NCBI GenBank assembly: GCA_949317995.1
Contig: OX439037.1
Coordinates: 19,456,324 to 19,520,323 of the forward strand
Length of the DNA stretch: 64,000 bases
From: Acholoe squamosa
Lineage: Eukaryota; Annelida; Polychaeta; Phyllodocida; Polynoidae
Direction: 5' to 3'
A program made the translations under genes and the position numbers. The notes beneath the pieces are model-generated. The model did not search any database. It was given only the letters and a program-made list of their open reading frames with translations, and was not told where the DNA came from. This document shows positions 49,722 through 60,720 of this stretch, piece after piece (the stretch's first letter is position 1; each line of letters begins with the position of its first letter).

Positions 49722-49829
49722 AGTATTGGGTACTGGAGGAGGCACCCTTCACCCACAGTCAAGTATGTAAAGCCCATGTGTAAAGGTAACGGACACCCTG
49801 GAGCAGTGAGGCCCTGTCGTAGACATGCT

Positions 49830-49912
49830 TCATTAATCCTCTAAGGGATGCATAGTGCATTATTATATCAAGACCATCCGGAATCATAATGCATGAATCC
49901 CCCCTCACTATT
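49830..49912. mobile_element. piggyBac-like MITE fragment
   Basis: TTAATCCTCTAAGGGATGCA, GTGCATTATTATATCAAGACC and CATAATGCATGAATCC match the left half of the family. Confidence 0.5.
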
Positions 49913-50210
49913 TTTAATATGACGAAAATAAAGGAGCAATGGCCTACAACTCATCGAAGTAATACATTGGCCGTGTAGGCATACAATGTATATTATATGG
50001 GGGGGGGGGGGGGGTCATGGGTCGACTCGGAGGTCGCTAATGATGTATAAATCAAATATTCCACAGCTATAACACTGCCTTCTGTAAGTATACACAGCCA
50101 TAGCCCATAGGCCATATACAGACGGTTGGCCCTATTTCAGCCAACGTCTACAAGTACAAGAACAGGGATCTGAATAGCAGGCGATAAAGGGGGTGGGGGG
50201 TGCTGTAGAA

Positions 50211-50355
50211 ACCTTTAAGGGCCACATAATGACCTAACCCTCATTTTTATTCATTCTCATGCACCAATATGAGTAACTCACCAACACTACATTTGTGCAT
50301 CATACCGATTCTCTCGAGTACATCAATCCCATAGACAGCATGATGAGGCCTAAAG
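50211..50355. mobile_element. piggyBac-like MITE, left part
   Basis: ACCTTTAAGGGCCACATAATG, TCATGCACCAATATGAGTAA, CTCACCAACACTACATTTGT and GCATCATACCGATTCTCTCG then AGTACATCAATCC follow the family order closely. Confidence 0.6.
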
Positions 50356-50365
50356 AAAATATGTT

Positions 50366-50613
50366 GTGTTCAGGTAACGCTACCTACCCTAATTTATTGG
50401 ACCTACCCTAACTTTTTTATGGGCATTTCGGGGAAAATCTGATATTTTGGTACTTATCGAGACACGGATGTTTTTGTCACGATCTCGTGGGCCAAATTCG
50501 CATCGCATAGGCACGAAAATTTACAGGTGACCTAAAAAAAATTCCCTACCTACCCTTATTTTTTCGACCCGTTCCCTTAACACAATTTTTTTTTTAGGCC
50601 TGAATGAATGCAT
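50366..50613. mobile_element. AGGCCTAAAA element, uninterrupted copy
   Basis: Inverted ends GTTGTGTTCAGGTAACG and the complement TTGTGTTAAGGGAACG enclose about 250 bp matching 18911-19468 in the opposite orientation but without the nested MITE. It encodes nothing. Confidence 0.8.
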
Positions 50614-50662
50614 GCGGCACGCGTGAGTTACTCGCCAGGAATCACTCAGGGAACTCTGTACA
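50614..50662. mobile_element. piggyBac-like MITE core fragment
   Basis: GAATGCATGCGGCACGCGTG then AGTTACTCGCCAGGAATCAC. A short core only. Confidence 0.4.
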
Positions 50663-50869
50663 TTAATTAGTTTAGTTGTGTGGGGCTTAAAGTGCCAATG
50701 GTATAGTCAGTGACGGCTCTCGTAAACCACTTTAGACTTGAGGCTGGGCCTCTCTCAGGGGGATCCTTCATTATAATATTGGCACCGTCCTCCTGCCCTA
50801 CACGCCGCTCCCTGCATACTCCTTCATGCCTCATTGTGTTAGATTGGGCTTAAGGTGCTCCTTGTCTAC

Positions 50870-51115
50870 TTTAACCTCTAGATACCACAGGGTGCATTAA
50901 TGCATCATGACATATGGTTGTCATGATGTAGGAGTGATATGGAATCTATACATGCAGGTCTACATGAATCATGCCGCGGCCTATCAGGCTCATATACTCT
51001 AGGACGCTAGGCACGATGCATTAATGAAGCATTCCCGTTGGGCTTCTTTGCTGCATCATGCCAACAATTGAATTAGAACATGGGTCAGATGCATGAGGCA
51101 GTCCTCAATGGTTTT
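50870..51115. mobile_element. piggyBac-like MITE, diverged long copy
   Basis: TAACCTCTAGATACCACAGG, GTGCATTAATGCATCATGAC and later GGGCTTCTTTGCTGCATCATG then CCAACAATTGAATTAGAAC are recognisable. Confidence 0.45.
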
Positions 51116-51435
51116 AGTTCAAGTATGTCTGTGAAGGAGTGGGGGGGGGGGGTGTCGAGCTATCTGTTTACTCTATGGCAATTTATTCACAAAGTTAAAA
51201 ATTTTATTTTATGTGAATAACTTCTTCCCATAGAGATAGCATTGCAGGGCCGATCCACACACCCCCAGTGGCATAACGTGTGCCGATCCACCACAGCGGC
51301 CGATCCACCACTGCAGCCTCGTTCTGGGTGCATGTAAACATTCAAAATGGCGGACCGGCGCTCATACGGGGGACTACGGTAACGGATTTCGCTAATTATC
51401 GGTTAATTAAAGACTCTAAAAACATAAAATAAATA

Positions 51436-51573
51436 TAGAACTAAACTCCCCTGGTGTCCTCGGTGACAGATCCACCCCTCGGAAGTTGTCTCACCCTCGG
51501 GCTAACGCCCTCGGGGGAGACAACTCCCTCGTGGTGGATCGACCACCTCGTACACCACGGTCGTTTAGTTCTA
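51436..51573. repeat. Long hairpin (fold-back) element
   Basis: Nearly the whole 138 bp folds on itself: TAGAACTAAAC with GTTTAGTTCTA, TGGTGT with ACACCA, GATCCACC with GGTGGATC, GTTGTCTC with GAGACAAC, CGGGC with GCCCTCG, leaving a loop of a few bases. The arms extend outward to AATAAATA/TATTTATT. It is GC- and CpG-rich in an AT-rich setting. Confidence 0.85.
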
Positions 51574-51682
51574 TCTATTTATTACTGTATGTATTGTCCA
51601 TTTATGATACGCGTATGGCGCCATGCACAGGTTGCCATTGAACAATCCAGTGTCGTGGGGAGGGGGGGGGGATAAAAGGGCA

Positions 51683-51720
51683 TGTTCCCATTAACATAAA
51701 ATCATATGTTAATGGGAACA
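51683..51720. repeat. Perfect 16-bp inverted repeat
   Basis: TGTTCCCATTAACATA is followed, after a 6-base loop, by its exact complement TATGTTAATGGGAACA. No T-run follows, so it is not a terminator; it may be a small MITE remnant. Confidence 0.9.
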
Positions 51721-52159
51721 AAAATTAGGCAATATCAATCACAATTAAAATCTCATCACAATGCTACCCGATGATGTGGATAATTGAAACATAAAAGCAA
51801 AACCTGCGGAGAGGCCGCAGCTATCAGACCATTTCAGACCCCAGGTGCCCTTTTGTATGAGTAGGCGTACCTCGGACACAAAAAGGGATTAGTCGAGTCC
51901 TGAACTAGATAAATAGTACCAAGAACAAAGATACAAAAAGTTCTATGTATAAAACATACCCGACATATTAGTATACACCTGGAGTACATGTATTCTAACT
52001 ATGGTCACACCTTAGAACAAAAGGATCTCACCCTCAATATACGAGGTAACCTGGTGTATAGAAGTGCCTCCCAAATACACAAGGTGTGACAAACTTGGAC
52101 CATAGTTTAAGTCAGATAAACAATGGGTTAACCAAGTTACGTAATATATACCCGGTGCT

Positions 52160-52297
52160 TCGATGAAAGTCACAGAGCACAAAAACCCCTGAAATGGTCC
52201 GATATTTGCCCCAAAAAACTGGGTTTCTATATGAATGTATAGGGCCCTGGTACTTCAAAATCCCTGAAATCAGGGAATTCCCTGAAGACTTTCATCC
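52160..52297. mobile_element. Short MITE of the CAGGGATG type
   Basis: CGATGAAAGTC at the left is inverted to GACTTTCATCCCTG at the right. Interior CCCTGAAATCAGGGAATTCC then CTGA is itself palindromic. It matches 26486-26632. Confidence 0.6.
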
Positions 52298-53044
52298 CTG
52301 CTACTTGCACTACCTTCAATATTCCCAACTTACAGCCCCTATATCATCTGACACACATCAGTGTTCAAGCTATTATGTGCATACATATATGTAGAGCAGC
52401 AGGCATACATACAACTCTACAATACCGGTAGTGCCCCCCCTCCCATGCGTCAACAAATCTGATTGGAATATGTGTTCCCAGTGGGCAAAGCACAAAAGTA
52501 TGCTAAGAACTGGCAGCAGCATAACTTTGGCATTTCCTGTCCATGGATGGATTTTTCAGACCCATGGGGGATAGAGGGAACACTTTTATTTCTTTTTCAT
52601 TTTTTGTGTGTGAATTTTCCCTTCTTCTTTATAAATCATGAACATGCACGAATCTGCCTTTTCTTGTGTAGCGAGACAAAAAAAAAAGGAAAGAAAAGTT
52701 CACTCAATACAAAAATCCACAAGCTTTGGACAGGAAACGAATATATTTCTAAAGGTGGCCTCGAATAGTGCCTAGGTGCAGTGTATGGAGCCGTGGTCAG
52801 ACCACACTCTACAGGTATGTAGTGACCACACCTACACATTGACCCATGTTCACATCACAATCTAACAGGGCATTGAACTCATGATCCACTCATCATCTGG
52901 GTACCCAGAGGCCACACAGTTCTAGCTCTACATTAGGAGCACATGGCACATGTACTTGACCAGGTTACATTTTACAGTCTATTTGGGAATCTGAGACAGA
53001 TGCTATGCATATAGATACAGCATGTACGTAGTATATTTGCCTCG

Positions 53045-53246
53045 GTGATACAAATCTGTATCGGGCTTCCCTAGCCCACTTAAAAGGGTCTATATCTCTT
53101 CCTTCCTATCCCCTCGGGATGTGTGTGGTGCACATATGCGCAGGCACTGACACATTCCCCTGTGAAATTGTGTAATGTAGTTCTCGCCATGAATATGACC
53201 TTAGCTGTCGAAATGGCGTTAAACATCTATTACTCACTCACTCACA
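53045..53246 (+). mobile_element. SINE-like element, best copy
   Basis: It begins near GTATCGGGCTTCCCTAGCCC and ends CCATGAATATGACCTTAGCT, GTCGAAATGGCGTTAAACAT and an ACTCACTCACTCAC tail. About 200 bp, non-coding, with a short simple-repeat tail as in tRNA-derived SINEs; A and B boxes are not convincing. Diverged copies lie at 32185 and 33920. Confidence 0.6.
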
Positions 53247-55479
53247 AATCTGTATTGATTTCTTGAACGCTATAGGTCTAATTTTGAAACGTTTTTTTTT
53301 TATTTTATCCTGGTTACATGAATGTTTCAGCTCTGCTGTTTGACCCCAAAATTCTCAACCAGTCGGGTGTTGAAGCATTTCACCCAATATCCCTCTCTCA
53401 AGGATTCAATTTAACAAACATGTACACTTTGTGCTTCAAAAATGAGATACCAAAATGAATAATAATGAGATACAGATATGTAACCTATATGTATCATGCG
53501 ACCTGGTTTATACATGTACATGTACCGGTATATTAGTTGGAGCAAAAACTATTATTCATTGGGCTATTGTTCTGGTGTCAAATATCTCTTTCACCTTGTA
53601 TCGCTATCACATTAAGTGATGATTTGGGGGACTTTTGAGTAGCATCTTTTCAAAAACATAATTCCGTAATTCTGCAAACATGGTGCAGTACTGGAGAATG
53701 AGGTCAAGGTAACACAAAATACCATTGAATACTTTTGTTTGTAGCTTCACCTTATTTCTGAGTGCTGAGGTGTGGAAGTTCAACATTTGTCCTCTAGAAG
53801 CTTGACCTTATTTCATGTCATGTCTCGACCCACTTTGTAGACATACTTACTCCCTAGATAGTGAGAGCCCGAGAAGAACAGAGACGACATGAGTCTGTAT
53901 GTCAAATGAGCATTTCAGACAGCTTCTACATTACGCATGGACTTATCTATTCTCTTTTTACCTCCAAGACTTTTTTACATATCCCCGGTAGGCCTAATAG
54001 TGTATTCCCAAAAACTTCTCTGTAGAACAAGCAGAGCTAAAGAGTACACAGTACTAACCTTGGGTGAGTAACCAGAGTGGTGTTTTATGTACACAATAAA
54101 GCTATCAGCTGGAGAATTCCCTCAGAGTAGAATGTATAAGATGGTTGAGTGTATGGCTCCATGTACAGAGGGAGTGGTTGGTGTAGTTGAGCTGGTGTTT
54201 GGTACAGTGTGGACATGGGGCAGCAGACCTGTGTAATGACAGTTAACCTGTGACTAATGCTCAGTGTATACTGGGTGGGAAATACACTGAGGTCGTTCAC
54301 ACTCTAACCACTAAGCCCTACAAGGATGTGGTCCACTGTCATCAACAGACCAAACCTATATAAGTTGACAAGTATTATACTACTTTATGTTTTTACACTG
54401 GCTTTAGGAGAGCACTAATCTAGCATCAGTTCTGAGATGCCGGGTTATTTTTTAATATCCCTTGTGTATGAAAGAAATCCTGGACTTCAGATGACGATAT
54501 GGGTTCACAAGACAAGCAGGATATGTACAGTAAACGTCAGGTGGGAATTGGATGCATACACACTTAGTCCCCTCCCCTCCCAGTACTGCCAAACTGACAG
54601 GCACACCGGCGTTTTCGGGTATAGAAGAGAATCTATGGTATGTGCATTATGGTAATGGATGACAGGAAAATTATCCGCACCTCAGTCCGGTGGGGGGGGG
54701 GGGGGGGGTGGGTGGTAAAAAATCTTACCGGTACCGGTACTAGTCACTGACTTAGACTAGTGGTCACTCTCAATCGAAAGCATAGTGTCAGTGTAATACA
54801 GAGTAGATCTAGATCTACTGAATGTTAGTGTCTGCTTAATTCCTGCTTAAAGTCTCATCTCAGACATCTGCTCCTGCCCCCGTTGATGAATCCCTGACAG
54901 TCCAACCTAGTTAGGGCTAGGCTAGTATATTAAAAGCCCATTGAAGGCACTTCTGTTCTATTACTTCTAAGCCCAAGGCTCTTCAAACTCATTTACAACA
55001 GATTCATGTCTACATAGTTATAGTATGACATAGTACTACTACTAGTAATCATGGTACATTTTGCTTGTGTCAGCACTTTTTCTGCAAGTACAACTTGGCA
55101 AACCTCTCTGGTATCCATCATTGAAGAAACCAGAATAAACCTTGGTTGGAATAAGTGTGCAAATGGCCAGTGATTGGTGGTTATTTCGGTGTCTGACAGT
55201 GTCATAGCAGTGGTTGGCCTGTGTTCATGCATTGTCAGTGACTGTCACACACAACCACCAGCCAGCCTACCACCACCACAGCCGCCGCCACCCCTACCAC
55301 TGCCCACTGCGACTGGTCCCAATTACAAATGCACGGCCCTGCAACACCGCACACGATTACTTTTTGCACCTAAGCCACATGATGCAACATCAGAAAAAAA
55401 TGTGCCCCTTTTCTAGGTGCTGTTATTTGAGACCAGTCTGGGCAAAAAAATAAATTTTAGAAGGGCAAAGCCGTTACTG
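53247..55479. other. Intergenic DNA
   Basis: Contains overlapping TACATGTA and TACCGGTA palindromes at 53511-53530, two overlapping TACCGGTA at 54726-54739, and a poly-G tract. CCACCACCACAGCCGCCGCC at about 55270 is a short proline-like repeat in one frame with no splice support. Confidence 0.4.
54690..54709. repeat. Poly-G tract (about 18 bases)
   Basis: One of the longest of some thirty G or C homopolymers of eight or more bases in the window. Confidence 0.9.
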
Positions 55480-55862
55480 ACCCGAGAACAGAGTTGACCT
55501 ATTTCCGCAATGGTAGCTGCAGCGCGTGTAAATTGATAAAGCCTCCCATTTTCTTCGACTCCTTACACATATATGAGGTACAAATGTTCTTGTACTTACT
55601 GCATTCATTAACCCATGGATCCGCCTCCTACATGTTCGAAAAAATCCAGGTCTTCTCAGCGCATATATAAAGAAACATAACGGTATTCGAAATTTTAGCT
55701 CGACCCGGAAATGAATCGGCGGGAGCGGTTATTATGTCGGGCAGGGTTACCCTTCCCGGACGCTGTACGGACGCTGGAACCCCTCGACACTGGTTTTCCC
55801 GCCCCTCACTAGATGGGGGCAGTGCATGGGCAGCGTGTGGAAATTAAAGGTGCATGGTAGGG
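55480..55862. promoter_or_regulatory. CpG-richer block, possible promoter or first exon
   Basis: Unlike the neighbourhood it has frequent CG dinucleotides and an ETS-like CCCGGAAATG at about 55710. A plus-strand ATG at about 55734 opens 37 codons (MSGRVTLPGRC...) without a clear donor. It ends where the LINE begins, so the insertion may have hit regulatory DNA. This is composition-based inference. Confidence 0.25.
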
Positions 55863-55915
55863 CCCACAAGATTCAAGATTCAAGATGGCTTTATTGACTA
55901 ATGCACAGGTACACT

Positions 55916-58900
55916 TTAATATGTCAGCACCAGGTTTTCATTTACAATGTTGTAGACAGATTTTATATATGAGTATATACAGTTCACAGCCCCTGGCCTT
56001 TTAGATGATTTACAATATGGGGCCACTGCTAGTATTTGAGAAAGTTTCCTAGTGTCATCGTGTCTTTTATAGTAATCAACGAACTTGAGGTATTTTGTTT
56101 CAAACACTGACTGTGCGTTTCTCATCTCGGGCATGTTACAATGTAAGAAGACATGATTGACATCTTGCACAGCATTACAGAATGTGCACTTAGAATTGAC
56201 AGGTTTCTTTCCTCTATATCTTCTTGACAGGCTGTCAAGTGTACAGTTATTGTCAGTCCGGAGTTAAGCAATAATGGTTCTAATTTTAGGTGATTCTGTA
56301 TGCATTAGGTATTCACGCTCTTTATAAATGTCATTAAGATCATCTTTACACATCTTGATAATTCTACACTTGCTAGTATTCTCTGGGTTATCAATGTACT
56401 GGTTGTATTTCTGAATATGTGCATCATTTAACCTTCTCTTTATATTGTTTTTGAGTGAGGATTTTGACCAAACATAAGGATCGAGCCAGACATTCTTACA
56501 ACCGATTCTAAACAAGAGGTATTGGATATCTTTAAGCCATTGGTGGTTTTCACTCTTCATGGTAGAGAAGGCCTCATTTAGAATAGGGTTTTTCGATCCA
56601 TGCTCAAGCCTCAGCCAATATAGAATGTTCAGTACGATTATTTTGGATTCAATAGGAAATCTCCCTAACTTGCCTAGTGCGAGAGTAGTACTTGCATATT
56701 TTGATATACCCAGAGCAAACTTGCAACTTGTAGAGTAAAACACTTCTACCGGACAGGCCTTTCTGACGCCTTCAGAGGTTAAGTCCTCAATTATAAGAGT
56801 TACAGGTTGCTTTCTGTACACAGACAGGATTTTGATTTTGTCACAGATATTGGCTAGAGTCACATAATCTACCTGTGTTTTCTTATAGAATCTACAAGAT
56901 AATATATTTATATCCTCGACACCTAACAGTTTAAATAGTGTTATTAAACAGATCTCTTTTTGATTTTACCTCAGATCCACTTAAAGATATAGAACAGTTA
57001 CTAGATGGCATACCCCATACTGGGCATCCGTATAAAAGGATAGGGTCGATCTGCTTGTCAAACAGTGACATAAACAATTTAGTGGATACATTCTGCCATG
57101 TACTCAAGGCTTGTCTAATAGAGTATAGTGCACGCTTTGCCTTTAAAATCCTTTCTGATTTCATTTTCTTTAGACTCCCATCCCGAGATAGAAGTAAACC
57201 TAAATATTGATATGAGGACACACATTCTAGTAAATTATCTTGAAAAAACATTTGTGTTGACATCTCCCTTGCTTGAGACAAAACCATAATTTTTGTTTTC
57301 TTTGTATTAACTGAGAGTTTCCACATTTGGCAGTATCTGTCAAGCCTGTTCATACTCTCCTGAAGGCCAGCTTCTGATCTGGAGATCAGGACTAAGTCAT
57401 CTGCCCATGAGAGTGAATTCATAGATATATCACCAAGATCAACAGGGTCACAGTTTTTGTCGAACATTTCATGGAGGTCATTCTGAAATAGGTTTGATAG
57501 AGTAGGGCTAAGACTGCATCCTTGTTTTATACCTGTTGTTGATATGAAGCTCTCAGTTATGCCACAGTCAGTTTTTATAGCATACTTGTTCCGGTCATAG
57601 GCTGCTCTAATGACTCGATATGTGTTACCTGATATTCCTGCCTTTAGGAGTTTGTAGAAAAGGCTTGGTCTGTCTATTGAGTCAAAGAATTTAGAAGAAT
57701 CAACAAAGGCTATGTAGAGCCTACCCTTTTGATTTTTTGCATATTTGTTGAATAGAGTGTTGAGAATCATAATATTATCTTCTGTTCTTCTCTTTTCCTT
57801 AAAGCCATTTTGATTTATACTCCAGAAGTCTTTCCCCTCCAGATAGTCAACAATTCTGTCCTTAATGATCTTACAGAATAATTTGCTTAGACAGTCTGCC
57901 ACCGCTACCCCCCTATAGTTTTCTGGCATGTCTGAGGCCCCTGCTTTGTGGATAGGAGTGATTAGGCTCTCCTTCCAGTTTGCTGGGTAACAACCTGAGG
58001 ATAGTATTACATTGAATAATTTTGTGATGGCCGAATGTAGATATTTTCCCCCAAACTTAAGCATCTCATTGTTGATAAGGTCAGGCCCTGTGGCTTTTTC
58101 ATTCTTCAGTGTCTTCAAGGCTTCTTTCACCTCATTAACAGATATGATATCGTCTAAATCGCTACCCCCAGCTATGTTCTCAATGATTGGGAGACTTGTT
58201 TTGATGTAATCATGGAAGGCTTGCTCTCCTCCTTTATTCTGATTAACATTTAGTAACTGCTTAAAGTATGTTACCCAGTCAGAGGGGCCAATGTTCGTTT
58301 TACCTTTACATTTTGTGCTTGAAAGCTTCTTTATTGACTTCCAGAATAGTTTTGAATCTTTTGACTCTAATTTTTGTAATTCAAGGATTTTCTCCTCCTG
58401 GCCCTTGCTTAGGATGTGATACTTCACTTTCTTATAAAATCTTCTTGCTCTAACAAACTCTATCCTACGTTGGTTATTATTTCTGTCACTTTGAAAGAGA
58501 CGTCTTTCGTGATTAAATACACGTTTATGCTTCTTAAGGTTTTTCTCATCTACCTTTGAGACATTTTCATGCCTCTCATCATGCCTCTCATCTTGGCTTG
58601 TACCTATTCTCTTCAGAGGCAAAGAATCTTTACCTACCCTAAAGATAATTTGTACAAGATCATTCAGGGCTTTGTCTGCATCGCTGAACTGTGTGGTTGT
58701 ATAGGATATAAGTTTGTCACGTACATCAATGTTGTTCATATTATACCTGTATATATTTCTGTACTCCTCCTTCCATACAAATTTGTAAATGGGTTTCAGT
58801 GTCTCACTGCACTTTTGGTTTTTGAGATTGTTGGAAACATTTACCTTCAATATGCATGACATGGGGCTATGGTCTGAAAACCATCTTTGGTCCAAGATAG

Positions 58901-59696
58901 CGAACCTTATTATCTCACTATACAACAGGGGTGAGGCAATACAATAATCAACAGTGGAAGTACCGTTATAGGTAACACAAGTGGTCTTACCCCTGAGATC
59001 CCCCATTTTTCTCCCATTGACAATGTAGAGGTGGCTTTGGTTTAAAATACACAAGAGCTTACATCTGAATGAGTTGACAGTGGTATCAGTGTTATTTCGT
59101 TTTGTTATTTCAGAGGTTTTTGTTCTGCTTTCATTTGAGATACCTATTTCATTCCTCAATGATACATCTTCTTCAATGCATATAAACTCTTGTGCTTTCT
59201 TCCCAGTTCTAGCATTGAAATCACCAAGGAGCATAATGTCTCCATGTGCACTATATTTAGCAATTTTGTCTTGTAATGTATCCATATAGTCTTTTTCTAT
59301 ATGTTTGTGAATCTCTGACCCTTCAGGTGGTACATAACAGTTACAAATATACACATCGTTCCTGAATCCAAAGAAGCCTTCATCCAGCTTAATCCAGAGG
59401 TAGTCTTTACACGAGCTGCCAATCTTTTGGATTCCTTTAGCAAGGTATGAACAGAATAATACACAGACACCTCCAGAACCAGCTTTAAGTCTATTTTGCT
59501 TACCTCTGTCACTTCTGAAGATATGATATTCTGGTACTGACAGAACCTTAATCTCTGTCAGCCATGTTTCTTGGATACATAAGATATCAAAACTTTGTAT
59601 GAAGCTATCTACATCACTACAGACTACTTTCTTTGAAACGCCACCTTGTATATTGAGGCTGCCTATCCTTAGGACTCCTCACTTAGATATTTCCAT
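55916..59696 (-). pseudogene. LINE ORF2: endonuclease - reverse transcriptase - CCHC
   Basis: ORF2 makes the enzyme that nicks target DNA and copies the LINE RNA there. Endonuclease marks in order: GSLNIQGG, CIQETW (Glu), LLGDFNARTG, and SDHSPM (catalytic Asp-His). RT marks: FVDSSKFFDSID, KQGCSLSPTLSNLF, and the catalytic WADDLVLIS, followed by YQYLGLLLS. The C-terminus has CTFCNAVQDVNHVFLHC, a CX2CX7HX4C knuckle. Likely start is the ATG at 59696-59694. Defects: a TGA five codons later (59681-59679), a one-base frameshift near 56940 after the frame ends at NNTI, and a TAA at 56266-56264. Catalytic residues are otherwise intact, so decay is moderate. A full ORF2 would be near 1260 codons. Confidence 0.9.
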
Positions 59697-60065
59697 TTCT
59701 TGTGTTTGTAGTACCAGTATATAGCATTCATGGACACATACGTTTCAAGGACAATAAAGAATTAAGTGAAATCTTAAGGCTAATAAAGTTGTTTTCATAC
59801 ATTGGTATTATTAGTAATGGTTACGAGATTAAATATAGCAATGAGTTAGACTAATACTGATGGATATTCAGAGGCTTCATATGTCAGACCTCCAAGATTT
59901 TGATTCAACTCTTCCAAGTTTTTTTTATATGACTAGTGTAACAGTGGGACCTGACTAAGTTGTTAGATCAAATGGATGGTATGTTCTGTTTTCTGAATTC
60001 CGGTTGGACCTTAGACCTTGAGGTCTAAGGGAGAGGTCTTTTGTTCTGCTAAGAAGTATAGCTCC

Positions 60066-60714
60066 CTAGTACCTATGCCTGTACTCGCTCCTGTGAGAGG
60101 TAGAGTCAGAGTAGTGCGAGTGGGTTGATCTGTTCTCCCACTGACTGTTAGTGTAGCGTGGCTGACTCTTGCGGTCGTCATGGTACCGGTTGTGTGTGGT
60201 CTGGAAAGTTCCATTCCTTGACCTAGGACTCCAGTCTTGATAGCTTTCCCACTTGGCAAAAAACGTGTTTTTAACGTTTGCAAACGTTTTTATTTGGTTT
60301 GGATAAAAAATGTTTTTAAAAAACGTTATTTTGACGTTGAAAAAACGTTTTTAAACGTTTTTTCAACCAATTTTAAACCAAATAAAAACGTTTGCTTTTT
60401 CAACCAATTTTCAACCAAATAAAAATGTTTTTTATTTACGTTTCTTTTACGTTAAAAAAACGTTTTTTAACCTGATATAAAAACGTTTTTATAAAAACAT
60501 CAAAATAACGTTTTTTGAGTACATGTAAAAACGTTATTTTGACGTTGAAAAAAAACGTTTTGCAAACTTAGGGACCAAAATAAAACGTTTTTTTTTACGT
60601 AAAAAAAATGTTTTTCTGCCAACTGGGTTGGCTGTCCCAATCAGAGACCCCATGTGGGTGACTCCAGGGCCTCCTGTTCCAGGGCATCATGCGGTGCACA
60701 TTTGCAGCATACAT
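60066..60714 (-). pseudogene. ORF1-like frame interrupted by a fold-back element
   Basis: A minus-strand frame opens at an ATG at 60714 (with MMPWNRRPWSHPHG) and runs 29 codons to 60628, is interrupted by the 380-bp element 60248-60627, and continues in the same frame from 60242 for 58 codons to a TAG at 60068-60066. The second part is rich in Ser, Thr, His, Arg, Tyr and Asn. It lies about 370 bases upstream of ORF2, where an ORF1 would be expected. The short length and lack of a known RNA-binding motif leave a host exon or chance frame possible. Confidence 0.35.
60248..60627. mobile_element. Fold-back element rich in AACGTT
   Basis: The left end CCCACTTGGCAAAAAACGT is inverted to the right end, complement CCCAGTTGGCAGAAAAACAT. 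The 380-bp interior is almost only A/T runs broken by AACGTT and GACGTT, repeated in both orientations, so most of it could pair with itself. No protein. No clean target duplication; ACAGCCAA and AAAGCTAT (minus strand) may be a diverged 8-bp pair. Confidence 0.8.
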
Positions 60715-60720
60715 CAAGGT

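Larger units (their letters stand above)
55867..60720 (-). mobile_element. LINE (non-LTR retrotransposon), degraded
   Basis: The element runs on the minus strand. Its 3' end is an AATAAA (55895-55890) followed by a short CTTGAAT repeat (55867-55885). ORF2 occupies 59696-55916; an ORF1-like frame may lie at 60714-60066. It has an APE-type endonuclease, a reverse transcriptase and a C-terminal CCHC knuckle, as in Jockey/CR1/I-type LINEs; the clade is not assigned. The 5' limit is uncertain. A 380-bp fold-back element sits in the 5' part. Confidence 0.85.

Noticed and set aside
52000-52115. Inverted pair ACTATGGTCACACCTT / AAGGTGTGAC...CCATAG
   Set aside because: Arms are short and interrupted; too weak to call an element.
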